A stretch of DNA of 24,206 bases from an uncultured Fimbriimonadales bacterium. Lineage in GTDB: Bacteria; Armatimonadota; Fimbriimonadia; Fimbriimonadales; GBS-DC. The stretch's first letter is position 1; each line of letters opens with the position of its first letter. Below, one piece after another: positions 14,454 through 21,455 of the stretch. The notes under the pieces were generated by a model. The model worked only from the letters and a program-made list of their open reading frames with translations. It was not told the origin of the DNA and made no database searches. The DNA lies in contig CALAMM010000141.1 of the NCBI GenBank assembly GCA_937925775.1, positions 1-24,206 of the forward strand, given 5' to 3'. The translations under genes and the position numbers were made by a program.

Positions 14454-14819
14454 CTATCGAGCAATTCGCTCCGGATTTAGACGGCGTTTGGGGCGAGTTG
14501 TATTGCAGTGCGCCCCGATGAGTAATTTCGACGCGCCTATCGTTCTCCATAGGCGAAGTATCACATACGACTGTCGTTGCGCCCTCAGATCCGCAATCGC
14601 CTGCAAATCCTGCTCCAAATCTGCCTCATCGTAGTGGATAGGAATATCGCGCTCGCGCAAGCGTCGCTGGAACTCGAGACGGTCAACTCCCGACCACTCG
14701 ATTGCTTGTTCCAGCGATAGCCGTTGCTGCTGGTACAGCCAGATGGCTAACTCGACTCGGAATTCCGCCTCATCGAGCTGCGCAGCGCGTAGCATTTCGT
14801 CGCTAATCACGACGCTCAT
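14454..14819 (-). CDS. UPF0175 family antitoxin-like protein with a read-through C-terminal extension
   Basis: Residues 1-81 match UPF0175 (PF03683), small helix-turn-helix proteins often paired with a PIN-domain toxin: IWLYQQQRLSLEQAIEWSGV, LEFQRRLRERDIPIHY and DEADLEQDLQAI. The family usually ends about here. Codon 82 is CGA in the context CAACGACAG. A C-to-T change would restore both a TGA stop and an ATG overlapping it (ATGA), the normal junction to a toxin gene. As it stands the frame runs 40 codons further, through toxin remnants and a copy of the slipin gene end read out of frame. Its ATG overlaps the slipin stop (ATGA). The 121-aa form is what the sequence encodes; the functional protein may be about 81 aa. 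Confidence 0.75.
   Translation of the reverse strand: MSVVISDEMLRAAQLDEAEFRVELAIWLYQQQRLSLEQAIEWSGVDRLEFQRRLRERDIPIHYDEADLEQDLQAIADLRAQRQSYVILRLWRTIGASKLLIGAHCNTTRPKRRLNPERIAR
14467..14513. repeat. 47-bp direct repeat, distal copy (after the UPF0175 gene)
   Basis: 44 of 47 bases match 14834-14880; all three differences are transitions. In the slipin frame this copy still reads ALQYNSPQTPSKSG, so it derives from the slipin 3' end. It now forms the end of the UPF0175 reading frame in a different phase. Confidence 0.9.
14551..14577 (-). pseudogene. Remnant start of a PIN-domain (DUF3368-like) toxin
   Basis: Read in the frame two bases off UPF0175, these 27 bases encode TTVVCDTSP, close to the usual N-terminus MxVVxDTSPL of DUF3368/PIN toxins, including the first catalytic Asp. 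The expected start codon is ACG (14577-14575) instead of ATG. After this segment the frame shows no PIN sequence and runs into the 47-bp repeat, so nearly all of the toxin gene is missing. Confidence 0.5.
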
Positions 14820-15637
14820 TCTATACCTCCCGACGCTCTGGATTTAGACGGCGTTTGGGGCGGGTTGTATTGTAGTGCGCCGTCCATCAGCGGGCGAATC
14901 AGGTCCATCGGGATCGGGAACACCACCGTTGTATTGCGCTCGCCCGTGATCTCCGCCAGCGTCTGCAGGTAGCGCAGTTGCAGCGCAGCGGGTTGCTGGG
15001 CAATCATCTGCGCGGCTTGCACCAGCTTCTCGGCGGCTTGGTACTCACCCTCGGCGGCGATGATTTTGGCGCGCCGCTCGCGCTCGCTCTCCGCCTGACG
15101 CGCCAGCGCACGCTTCATCTCTTCGGGCAAAATCACATCGCGCACCTCCACATTCGTCACCTTCACGCCGAACGCTTCGGTCTGCTCGTCGATAATCGAC
15201 TGCAGCTGCTGATTAATCTTCTCGCGCCGCGCCAGCAGGTCGTCCAGCTCCGCCTGACCAATCACGCTGCGCAGGGTGGTCTGAGCAATCAGGCTGGCGG
15301 TCTGGATGTAGTCCGTAATCTGCACGACAGCGTCGCGCGGATCCATCACCTTGAACAGCACCACCGCGTCCACGCTTACTGACACATTATCGCTGGTAAT
15401 CGCCTCCTGACGGGGCACGTTCATAGTTACAATGCGCGTGTCCACGATGCGCGCCGTGTCGATAATCGGGATTAGGAAGATGATTCCAGGTCCTTTTACT
15501 GCCTGAAACCGTCCGAGTCGCAGCACGACGGCGCGCTCCCATTCGGGCAACACGCGCAGCGCAGCCCGCAAGACCACAATCACGAACAGAATAACCGCAA
15601 TAGCCGTTGTAGAAAACGGATTGTCAAAAAAGTTCAT
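14816..15637 (-). CDS. Slipin / SPFH (band 7) membrane protein
   Basis: 273 aa of the stomatin-prohibitin family. A single N-terminal hydrophobic segment (about 10-30, TTAIAVILFVIVVLRAAL) anchors it in the inner membrane. The SPFH domain follows: EWERAVVLRLGRF, GPGIIFLIPIIDT, RIVTMNVPRQEAITSDNVSV and a VEVRDVILPEEMKRALARQAE helix. It ends in a heptad-rich Glu/Ala coiled coil to about 230. Such proteins form oligomeric rings or microdomains and often regulate membrane proteases; a NfeD partner gene is not adjacent. GAGGGAGA lies before ATG 15637, with possible -10 TACACT upstream. The stop overlaps the UPF0175 start, and its last codons are duplicated 367 bp downstream. Confidence 0.94.
   Translation of the reverse strand: MNFFDNPFSTTAIAVILFVIVVLRAALRVLPEWERAVVLRLGRFQAVKGPGIIFLIPIIDTARIVDTRIVTMNVPRQEAITSDNVSVSVDAVVLFKVMDPRDAVVQITDYIQTASLIAQTTLRSVIGQAELDDLLARREKINQQLQSIIDEQTEAFGVKVTNVEVRDVILPEEMKRALARQAESERERRAKIIAAEGEYQAAEKLVQAAQMIAQQPAALQLRYLQTLAEITGERNTTVVFPIPMDLIRPLMDGALQYNPPQTPSKSRASGGIE
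14834..14880. repeat. 47-bp direct repeat, proximal copy (end of the slipin gene)
   Basis: This copy is the genuine 3' coding end of the slipin gene (ALQYNPPQTPSKSR). Together with 14467-14513 it brackets a 320-bp segment that holds the UPF0175 gene. Confidence 0.9.
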
Positions 15638-15708
15638 CGTCCATCTCCCTCAGTCTATAGTGTACCCGTTTGGGAGTAAGTCCTCCAAATGTGAAGATGT
15701 ACCGCGAT

Positions 15709-15790
15709 GAGATTCCTCGCTGCGCTCGGAATGACAAACTATTCCGCGCCCCAATACCCCTGTCATTCCAAGCCGCAGGCGAGGAATCTC
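15709..15790. repeat. Dispersed palindrome, copy 2, at the end of waaA
   Basis: Arms 15709-15736 and 15761-15790 form an imperfect inverted repeat (a 2-nt bulge and two mismatches) around a 24-nt loop. Twenty-three bases from CCTCGCTGCGCTCGG onward are identical to copy 1 at 11859. It starts 2 nt beyond the waaA stop on the minus strand. Out-of-frame translation gives the familiar HSERSEES peptide of this repeat type. Confidence 0.88.
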
Positions 15791-15792
15791 CC

Positions 15793-17079
15793 TCAACGCC
15801 CCTGAAGCCACCGCTGTACCTGCTCCACGCACCGTTGCGACGCGCCCTGATGCTTTTTGATTAGTTCTGAGGCTTGCTGGGCGATTTGCTCGCGCAGTTT
15901 GGGGTCGTGCAGCAGGCGCAGGACGCCCTCAGCAAGTTCGGCGGCGGTTTGCACCTCGAACCCCACGCCCGCCGCTTTCGCCAGCTGCGCAATATCGCGG
16001 AAGTTGTGCGTGTGCGGTCCGAAAAACACGGGCTTGCCGTGCGCAAGGGGCTGGAACAGGTTCTGCCCGCCCAGCGGCGCGAACGCCCCGCCCACGATAG
16101 TCACATCCGCTACAGAATACAGGCTTGCCAGCTCGCCGAAGGTGTCCAAAATTACCACCTGCGCGTGCTGACCACTGGGCAGGGGCAGTTGGCTGCGCCG
16201 ATAGGTGCGCCACCCGCGCGCCTGCAGCAGTCGCTCTACCTCGTCCACGCGCTCCAGATGGCGCGGGGCAAGCACAAGACAGGTTTCAGGTAGCGAATGC
16301 AACACCTGCTGATAGGCGTCGGCGATGAGTTGCTCCTCCTCAGGGGCGCGTGTGCTGCCCACCACAATCACTGGCGCGCCCTCTGGCAGCGATAGTTCAC
16401 GCCGCCACTCGTCCGCGCTGCGCCCTAACGCGCCTAACGCCTGATCGAACTTCGTGTTGCCGCACACATCCACCCGCGATGGGGACGCCCCCAACGCAAT
16501 AAACCGCGCGGCGTCGTTGGGCGACTGCGCGCAGATGAAATCCACGCAGCGCAACATGTGGTGATAAATCGGACGCGACTTGGGCGCGCGTTCCGCCGTG
16601 CGGTCGCTAATCCGCCCGTTCAGCACCAGCACGCGCCCCCTGCGACGCCTCTGCTCGGTTAGCAAGTTCAGCCACAGCTCGGTCTCAAACAGAATCAGCA
16701 TGCGCGGCTGCACACGCCTCAACACGCGCCGCACCGCGAAAGGCAAATCGAGCGGGAAGTAGATGAAGTAATCCACGAAGTCGCGCAGCGAGCTTTGCGC
16801 GGTTTGCTGTCCTGTGGGCGTGGTGGTGCTGAACACGATTTCGTAGTCGGGCAGCGTTTGGCGCAGCAGCTTCACGACGGGCTGGGCGGCGAGCGTCTCG
16901 CCCACCGACACGCAGTGTATCCAGAGGCGCGGCCTGTCTTTTGGCGGCGGCACGGGCACAAAGCCGAACCGCTCCTGCCAGCGGTCGCGCCACGAGCCGC
17001 CCAGTATACGCGCCGCCACATATACCAGCCACAGCGGCGCAGTGAACAGCAAGAAGAGGTTGTAGGCGAGGCGCGTCAC
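15793..17079 (-). CDS. waaA: 3-deoxy-D-manno-octulosonic acid transferase
   Basis: WaaA (KdtA) adds Kdo to lipid A precursor at the inner membrane, so its presence implies a lipopolysaccharide outer membrane. 428 aa, a normal GT30 length. An N-terminal hydrophobic segment (4-26) anchors the protein. The catalytic glutamate is Glu61 in WIHCVSVGET. Other landmarks are the STTTPTGQQTA stretch, YFPLDLPFAVRR, ILFETELWLNLL, VLNGRISDR, VCGNTKFDQ, GSTRAPEEEQLI, and the C-terminal sugar-nucleotide domain GGAFAPLGGQNLFQPLAHGKP. The start is GTG at 17079, overlapping the stop of the acyltransferase gene by GTGA. The gene is followed by dispersed palindrome copy 2. Confidence 0.95.
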   Translation of the reverse strand: MTRLAYNLFLLFTAPLWLVYVAARILGGSWRDRWQERFGFVPVPPPKDRPRLWIHCVSVGETLAAQPVVKLLRQTLPDYEIVFSTTTPTGQQTAQSSLRDFVDYFIYFPLDLPFAVRRVLRRVQPRMLILFETELWLNLLTEQRRRRGRVLVLNGRISDRTAERAPKSRPIYHHMLRCVDFICAQSPNDAARFIALGASPSRVDVCGNTKFDQALGALGRSADEWRRELSLPEGAPVIVVGSTRAPEEEQLIADAYQQVLHSLPETCLVLAPRHLERVDEVERLLQARGWRTYRRSQLPLPSGQHAQVVILDTFGELASLYSVADVTIVGGAFAPLGGQNLFQPLAHGKPVFFGPHTHNFRDIAQLAKAAGVGFEVQTAAELAEGVLRLLHDPKLREQIAQQASELIKKHQGASQRCVEQVQRWLQGR

Positions 17080-17753
17080 GGTTTCGCCCCCCGCGCAATT
17101 GCTTCCGCCCGCGCTTCCAGTTCATTAATCGTATGCTCCAGTTGCTCGGCGAGGCGGGCGAAGTCGTCTTTATCGGCGTCTTCTGGAACCCACACGGGCT
17201 GCCCAATCAGGAACGCCGCGCGTGCAAAGGGCAGAGGGATCATGTACTTGTCCCAGGTGGGCAGCAGGATGCGCGGATACGCGCCGATGCCCGCTGGATA
17301 GATGGGCGCGCCGGCTTTTTGCGCAATCAGCAGCGCGCCGGGCTGGAACTTGCCGCTGGGACCGCGCGGTCCGTCGGGCGTGAAGGCTAACACCGCGCCT
17401 TTTTTCACCTCGCGTGCCGCCTCCAACGCCGCCCGCACCCCGCCCCGACTGGTGGAGCCGCGCAGCGTGCGAAAGCCGAAGCGCGTGAAAATCTCGTTCT
17501 GGATGTCGCCGTCGCGCGAGAGCGAAATCATCGCCAGCACGCCGCGCCCCTTCATAAAGTTCGCGGGAATCAGCGTGCGCCCGTGCCAGGAGACCATCAC
17601 CGCGCCCGTGCCCTCGCGCAGATGCTGTTCAATCGGCTCCCAGCCCTCCACATAGAGCCGTACGGTGCGCCCCAGCCCGCGCGCCAGCGCGTAGCCCAAC
17701 TTGCCCAACCGCTTCGCTCGGCGAAGATCCCGCTCCGAACGCTCCACAACCAC
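17076..17753 (-). CDS. Lysophospholipid acyltransferase-like protein (DUF374)
   Basis: 225 aa from the GTG at 17753. DUF374 (PF04028) motifs are well preserved: VMVSWHGRTLIPANFM with His57 as the presumed catalytic residue, MISLSRDGDIQ, GFRTLRGSTSRGGVRAAL, TPDGPRGPSGKFQPGALLIAQKAG and APIYPAGIGA. Related proteins acylate lipid A precursors or lysophospholipids at the membrane. Coupling to waaA by a GTGA overlap supports a role in lipid A/Kdo assembly. GTG 17753 is preferred because a perfect TATAAT lies 7 nt upstream and the family homology begins just after it. A longer reading to 17858 would cross the promoter and two small palindromes. It starts a two-gene operon. Confidence 0.9.
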   Translation of the reverse strand: MVVERSERDLRRAKRLGKLGYALARGLGRTVRLYVEGWEPIEQHLREGTGAVMVSWHGRTLIPANFMKGRGVLAMISLSRDGDIQNEIFTRFGFRTLRGSTSRGGVRAALEAAREVKKGAVLAFTPDGPRGPSGKFQPGALLIAQKAGAPIYPAGIGAYPRILLPTWDKYMIPLPFARAAFLIGQPVWVPEDADKDDFARLAEQLEHTINELEARAEAIARGAKP

Positions 17754-17760
17754 AAGAGGG

Positions 17761-17766
17761 ATTATA
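17761..17766 (-). promoter_or_regulatory. -10 box of the acyltransferase-waaA operon
   Basis: ATTATA on the plus strand gives TATAAT on the minus strand, 7 nt before GTG 17753. The spacing matches rnc. No recognisable -35 is present. Confidence 0.6.
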
Positions 17767-17795
17767 CCGAGTTCCGCAGCCCTGCCGCCCCAAAA

Positions 17796-17832
17796 GGGTC
17801 GAAATTGACCCCCGAGAGGAAGCTTGCTTCCT
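17796..17832. repeat. Two small hairpins upstream of the acyltransferase operon
   Basis: GGGTC/GACCC (17796-17800 with 17807-17811) and AGGAAG/CTTCCT (17817-17822 with 17827-17832) are short perfect dyads. They lie in the non-coding gap between the divergent operons (17754-17978). Function unknown. Confidence 0.4.
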
Positions 17833-17978
17833 GTCAAGGCGAGTTCGATCCTTCTCATTGAACGAGCGACCAGACCGAAATATGGAGAAAGGTCCGATTT
17901 TCAACCATCTTTGGGACAGCGGGCGCGTCTTATCGGGTACACTTACTCACTGATTGTAGACGAGGCTGGAGGCAATCG

Positions 17979-18557
17979 ATGAAAAAACTCATCGCACTTA
18001 TCACGGCGTTTGCAGTGCTGGTCGTAGGCATTGCGCAACAGCACGACCATACCCATCAGCACAATGGGCAGCAGCAACCGAAGCCAGCTCAGGCGCAGCA
18101 ACCGCAGAAACCACCTAAGCCAGGAACACTCACGGCGCAAGGCAAACCGCTGAACTTTTTCTCGCGCGGCGAGGGCACACTTGTAGTGCGCGGGCGGGGG
18201 TATCTTGTGATAAATACGGTACAGGGTAATGTCCAGATTGAAGGCTTTCGGGAAGTGAAAGAGCTGCCCCGCAATGCCCGCATCAAGCCCCCGCTCGATC
18301 AGCGACTAAAGGTCTACATGGGGCAGGGCGTGCTGCGTATTCAGGGCAAGTACGACTCGGTGCGCGCTGTATTGCGTGAGGGGCAGATCGATTTTAGAGG
18401 CGTCGCCGCGTTCAACCTGTCGGGGGCAGGCGCGGCGTTCTTGGACGGCGTACGACGCGACCTGACGCCTATCGGCACCTTCACCCTGCTCGTGCCCGAG
18501 CCGCGCTGGGAGCAGGAAGAGGTCGACGCGAAAACGCCCAACACAGACGACCGTTAA
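17979..18557 (+). CDS. Secreted His-rich protein of unknown function
   Basis: 192 aa that I do not recognise. It opens with a typical Sec signal peptide (MKKLIALITAFAVLVVGIAQ, cleavage probably near 19-20). A histidine cluster HDHTHQH and a low-complexity Gln/Pro/Lys linker reach to about residue 48. The rest alternates short beta strands with repeated G-x-G turns (GEGTLVVRGRG, GQGVLRIQG, GAGAAFLDG), suggesting a small beta-rich domain. The His cluster could bind a metal ion. ATG 17979 has TGGAGG at 17967-17972. A possible -10 TACACT lies at 17938-17943, with no firm -35. Its stop is 3 nt before the SbcC-like gene, so the two are probably co-transcribed although their locations in the cell differ. 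Confidence 0.75.
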   Translation: MKKLIALITAFAVLVVGIAQQHDHTHQHNGQQQPKPAQAQQPQKPPKPGTLTAQGKPLNFFSRGEGTLVVRGRGYLVINTVQGNVQIEGFREVKELPRNARIKPPLDQRLKVYMGQGVLRIQGKYDSVRAVLREGQIDFRGVAAFNLSGAGAAFLDGVRRDLTPIGTFTLLVPEPRWEQEEVDAKTPNTDDR

Positions 18558-18560
18558 CCG

Positions 18561-21362
18561 ATGCGCCTGATTGCGCTGGAACTGGAGAACTTTCGGCAGT
18601 ATGCGCATGCGCAAGTCGCCTTCGAACAGGGCGTGACGGCGATTGTCGGCGCGAACGGCGCCGGCAAAACCACGCTCGTGGAGGCGATCCTGTGGGCGTT
18701 GTACGGCGCGAGCGCGGTGCGTGAGACCGCCAGCACCCTACGCTTCCTCTGGTCGCAGGGCGGAGCGAAAGTGCGCGTCACGCTGGAGTTCGAACTCGGC
18801 AACCGTCGCTATCGGCTACGGCGCGGTCTCAATGAAGCTGAACTCGCGCAGCTGAACACCGACGGCGCATGGCTCCCCCTCGCCCGCGGAACCAGCAGCG
18901 TGAACGAGCGCGTGCTGCAACTGCTGGGCATGAACCTCCTGCAGTTCCAGACCAGCTTCTGCGCCCGCCAGAAAGAGCTGGAGTTTATGCGCTACAGCAA
19001 GGAGAAGCGACGCGAGGAAATCAGTCGCATGCTCGGCTACGAGCGCATCACCGAGGCGTACGACAAAGCGACCGTCGCGGCGCGCGCCTTGGACGCGGAA
19101 GTGAACGGACTCAAACAGGCGATTGGCGACCCGCAGAGCCTCGAACAACAACTGCAGAGCGTGGAAACCACACTGCAGCAGACTGAGATCGCCCTGCGCA
19201 CAGAAGAATCCGAACTGGAAACCGCAACTGCAGAGCGCGACGCCGCCAGGCAACAGTTCGACGCCCAGAACGCCTTGCGTGAACAACACATGCGCCTGAG
19301 CCAGCAGCGCGCCCTGCTGGATAATGACCGTCAGCACGCCCAGAAACGGCTCGACGAGCTGCGCACGCGCTGGGAACAGCTCAAACACGCCTGCGACCGC
19401 TACAAAGCAATCGAAGCCGACGCCCGACGCTATCGCGACATCGCACGAGAGCTGGAGCAAATGGATCAGCTGGCTCAGGCGGCGCAACAACGCGCCCAGC
19501 TACAAGCGCAACAGGAGACCCTCTTGCAACAACAGGCGCGGTTGCAATCCGAACAGACCGACCTGACGCAGAAGCAATCGGCGCTGGACGCCCTGCAGCC
19601 GCGCCTGCAACAAGCAGAGCAGCTCCAGCGGCAACTGCAACGCCTGCGCCAGATTGCTCGGCAAGCTGCCGAACGCGCCCGAATCGAAGCGCAAATCGAG
19701 AGCATGCAGCAGCAGCGGGACGCCCTGCGCCAGAAGGAGACGGCGCGCGTCGCGCTCCAGCAGGCGGTTCAGGAAGCGGAAACCGCCCTCCAGCAACGAC
19801 AGCAAGCCCTCAGTGCAGCGGATGCGCAACTGGAATCGCTGCTGCACGACTGGCGCCAGCAACGCGCCGACGCCGACGCCCACGCACGCAGTCTGCACGC
19901 GACGCTCCACCAACAACGCGAGCGCATCGCGCAGCTCGAATCGCTCGGAACGGAAAGCAAATGCCCCACCTGTGGGCAGCCCATCGGCGAGGCGTATCAC
20001 GCCGTGCTGCAGCAGGCAAAAGCCGAGGCGCAGGCGACTGAACAGCAACTGCGCGCCGCCCGCCAGAAATTCAGGCAGCTCGAACAAGAGCCTGCTCAAG
20101 CGCAAACAATGCGCGCGCGCCTCACACAGCTCCAACAGGAGCGCGACACCGCCCAGCACCAATACGCCCAGCTGCAGGCACAACTGCGCCAGCTGGAAAC
20201 CGAACTGAAGCCGATCGACACGCTCGAAAAGCAGATTCGCGACCTGCAGCGCCAACTCGCCCGCATTCCCGTATACGACCCCCAGGAAGAGGCGCGCTTG
20301 CAGACGGAACTTGACGCGCTGACGCCCACGCTGCAGCAGGCGCAGCAACTGCAGGGCGAACTGCGTCGCCGAAATGCCGTCGAACGCGAACTCCAGCACA
20401 CCGAGCGACGACTTGCGGAACTGCAACAACAGTTAGACTCACTGCCCACAGGCTATGACCTCGAACGCCACGAGGCGTTGCGACGGGAATCGGAACGACT
20501 ACGCCCCCTTTATGAGGAAGCACTCGAGCTCAAGCCTGTCATCCGACAACGCGACGAACTCCGCCAGCAAATCAACGACGCCAAAGCCGAGCTGAGCCAG
20601 AAGACCGCTCTGCTGGAGCAGATCGAGACAGAGATTAGGCAACTGGGCTACGCTGAAGATGCCTACCTGCAGACGGCGCACGCCTATCAGGAAGCCGAGC
20701 AGCGCGTGAACGCGCTGGAACGCTCCGTCGCCGCCCGCCGCGCCGAACTGAACAGCCAGACCGAGTTGCGCGACCACCTGAAGGCGCGACTGGAGCAGAT
20801 CGCCCAACTCCAGCAGCAGCTCCGCGAAAAAGAGCGCGACCTGATGATGCATCAGACGCTACGCAAAGCGCTGCAGGAGTTCCGCACGGAACTCAACGCC
20901 CGCCTGCGCCCCACACTCGCCAGCATCGCGACCGAGTTCCTCAGCGCGCTCACCAACGGACGCTACACTGAGCTGGACATCGACGAGGAGTACCGCTTCA
21001 CCGTAATTGACGAAGGACATCGCAAAGCCGTGATTTCGGGCGGTGAGGAAGACATCGTGAACCTGAGCCTGCGCCTTGCACTCGCACGCCTGATTACCGA
21101 ACGCGCGGGACAGCCCCTCTCACTCCTGATTTTAGACGAAGTGTTCGCCTCCCTCGACGCCGAGCGACGCCAGAATGTGATGGAACTGCTAAACAACCTG
21201 CGCAACTGGTTCGACCAGATTCTGGTGATCTCGCACTTTGAGGAGATTAACGAGGCAGCGGATCGGTGCGTGCGTGTGCGGCGCAACCCGCTGACCCGCG
21301 CGAGCGAGCTTGTGGAGCCAGAGCTGCCCACCCTGCCGCTGCTGGAGACTTTGGAGCCCTAA
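18561..21362 (+). CDS. sbcC: SbcC/Rad50-type SMC-like ATPase
   Basis: 933 aa with the complete Rad50/SbcC plan. The N-terminal ATPase lobe has Walker A GANGAGKT (30-37). Two long Gln/Glu/Arg-rich coiled coils are separated by a zinc hook, CPTC at 468-471. The C-terminal lobe carries the ABC signature ISGGEEDIVNLSLRLALAR (Ser826) and Walker B LSLLILDEVFASLD (Asp859, Glu860). With the nuclease SbcD such ATPases open DNA hairpins and process double-strand ends. sbcD is not next to it here; the gene in front is the secreted His-rich protein. Start ATG 18561 lacks a clear Shine-Dalgarno, which suggests coupling to the preceding stop. The coiled coil is strongly glutamine-rich. The convergent flhB lies downstream. 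Confidence 0.95.
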   Translation: MRLIALELENFRQYAHAQVAFEQGVTAIVGANGAGKTTLVEAILWALYGASAVRETASTLRFLWSQGGAKVRVTLEFELGNRRYRLRRGLNEAELAQLNTDGAWLPLARGTSSVNERVLQLLGMNLLQFQTSFCARQKELEFMRYSKEKRREEISRMLGYERITEAYDKATVAARALDAEVNGLKQAIGDPQSLEQQLQSVETTLQQTEIALRTEESELETATAERDAARQQFDAQNALREQHMRLSQQRALLDNDRQHAQKRLDELRTRWEQLKHACDRYKAIEADARRYRDIARELEQMDQLAQAAQQRAQLQAQQETLLQQQARLQSEQTDLTQKQSALDALQPRLQQAEQLQRQLQRLRQIARQAAERARIEAQIESMQQQRDALRQKETARVALQQAVQEAETALQQRQQALSAADAQLESLLHDWRQQRADADAHARSLHATLHQQRERIAQLESLGTESKCPTCGQPIGEAYHAVLQQAKAEAQATEQQLRAARQKFRQLEQEPAQAQTMRARLTQLQQERDTAQHQYAQLQAQLRQLETELKPIDTLEKQIRDLQRQLARIPVYDPQEEARLQTELDALTPTLQQAQQLQGELRRRNAVERELQHTERRLAELQQQLDSLPTGYDLERHEALRRESERLRPLYEEALELKPVIRQRDELRQQINDAKAELSQKTALLEQIETEIRQLGYAEDAYLQTAHAYQEAEQRVNALERSVAARRAELNSQTELRDHLKARLEQIAQLQQQLREKERDLMMHQTLRKALQEFRTELNARLRPTLASIATEFLSALTNGRYTELDIDEEYRFTVIDEGHRKAVISGGEEDIVNLSLRLALARLITERAGQPLSLLILDEVFASLDAERRQNVMELLNNLRNWFDQILVISHFEEINEAADRCVRVRRNPLTRASELVEPELPTLPLLETLEP

Positions 21363-21395
21363 TGCGTCGTGGTCTAACCCGAGTTGCTCCTGTAT

Positions 21396-21455
21396 AGGGA
21401 TTCTTCGCCTTCAGTTCGGAATGGCGAGTTCGCTGCTATGTCGCCCCGAATCCCT
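21396..21455. terminator. Inverted repeat between convergent sbcC and flhB
   Basis: AGGGATTC (21396-21403) pairs with GAATCCCT (21448-21455), and inside it GGCGA (21423-21427) pairs with TCGCC (21441-21445). The left part, GGATTCTTCGCC...TTCGGAATG, resembles a decayed copy of the palindrome seen at 11859 and 15709. The right arm touches the flhB stop codon. Confidence 0.55.

Noticed and set aside
15650..15832. 60-codon minus-strand frame containing HSERSEES
   Set aside because: It is the translation of the dispersed palindrome at 15709-15790, a known source of false gene calls, and it overlaps the end of waaA.
17754..17858. 35-codon N-terminal extension of the DUF374 protein
   Set aside because: It crosses a perfect TATAAT and two small hairpins, and family homology begins only after GTG 17753.
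19500..20429. Long minus-strand frames opposite the SbcC coiled coil
   Set aside because: They arise from the repetitive CAG/CTG-rich codons of the coiled coil and give leucine- or cysteine-rich low-complexity products without start signals.
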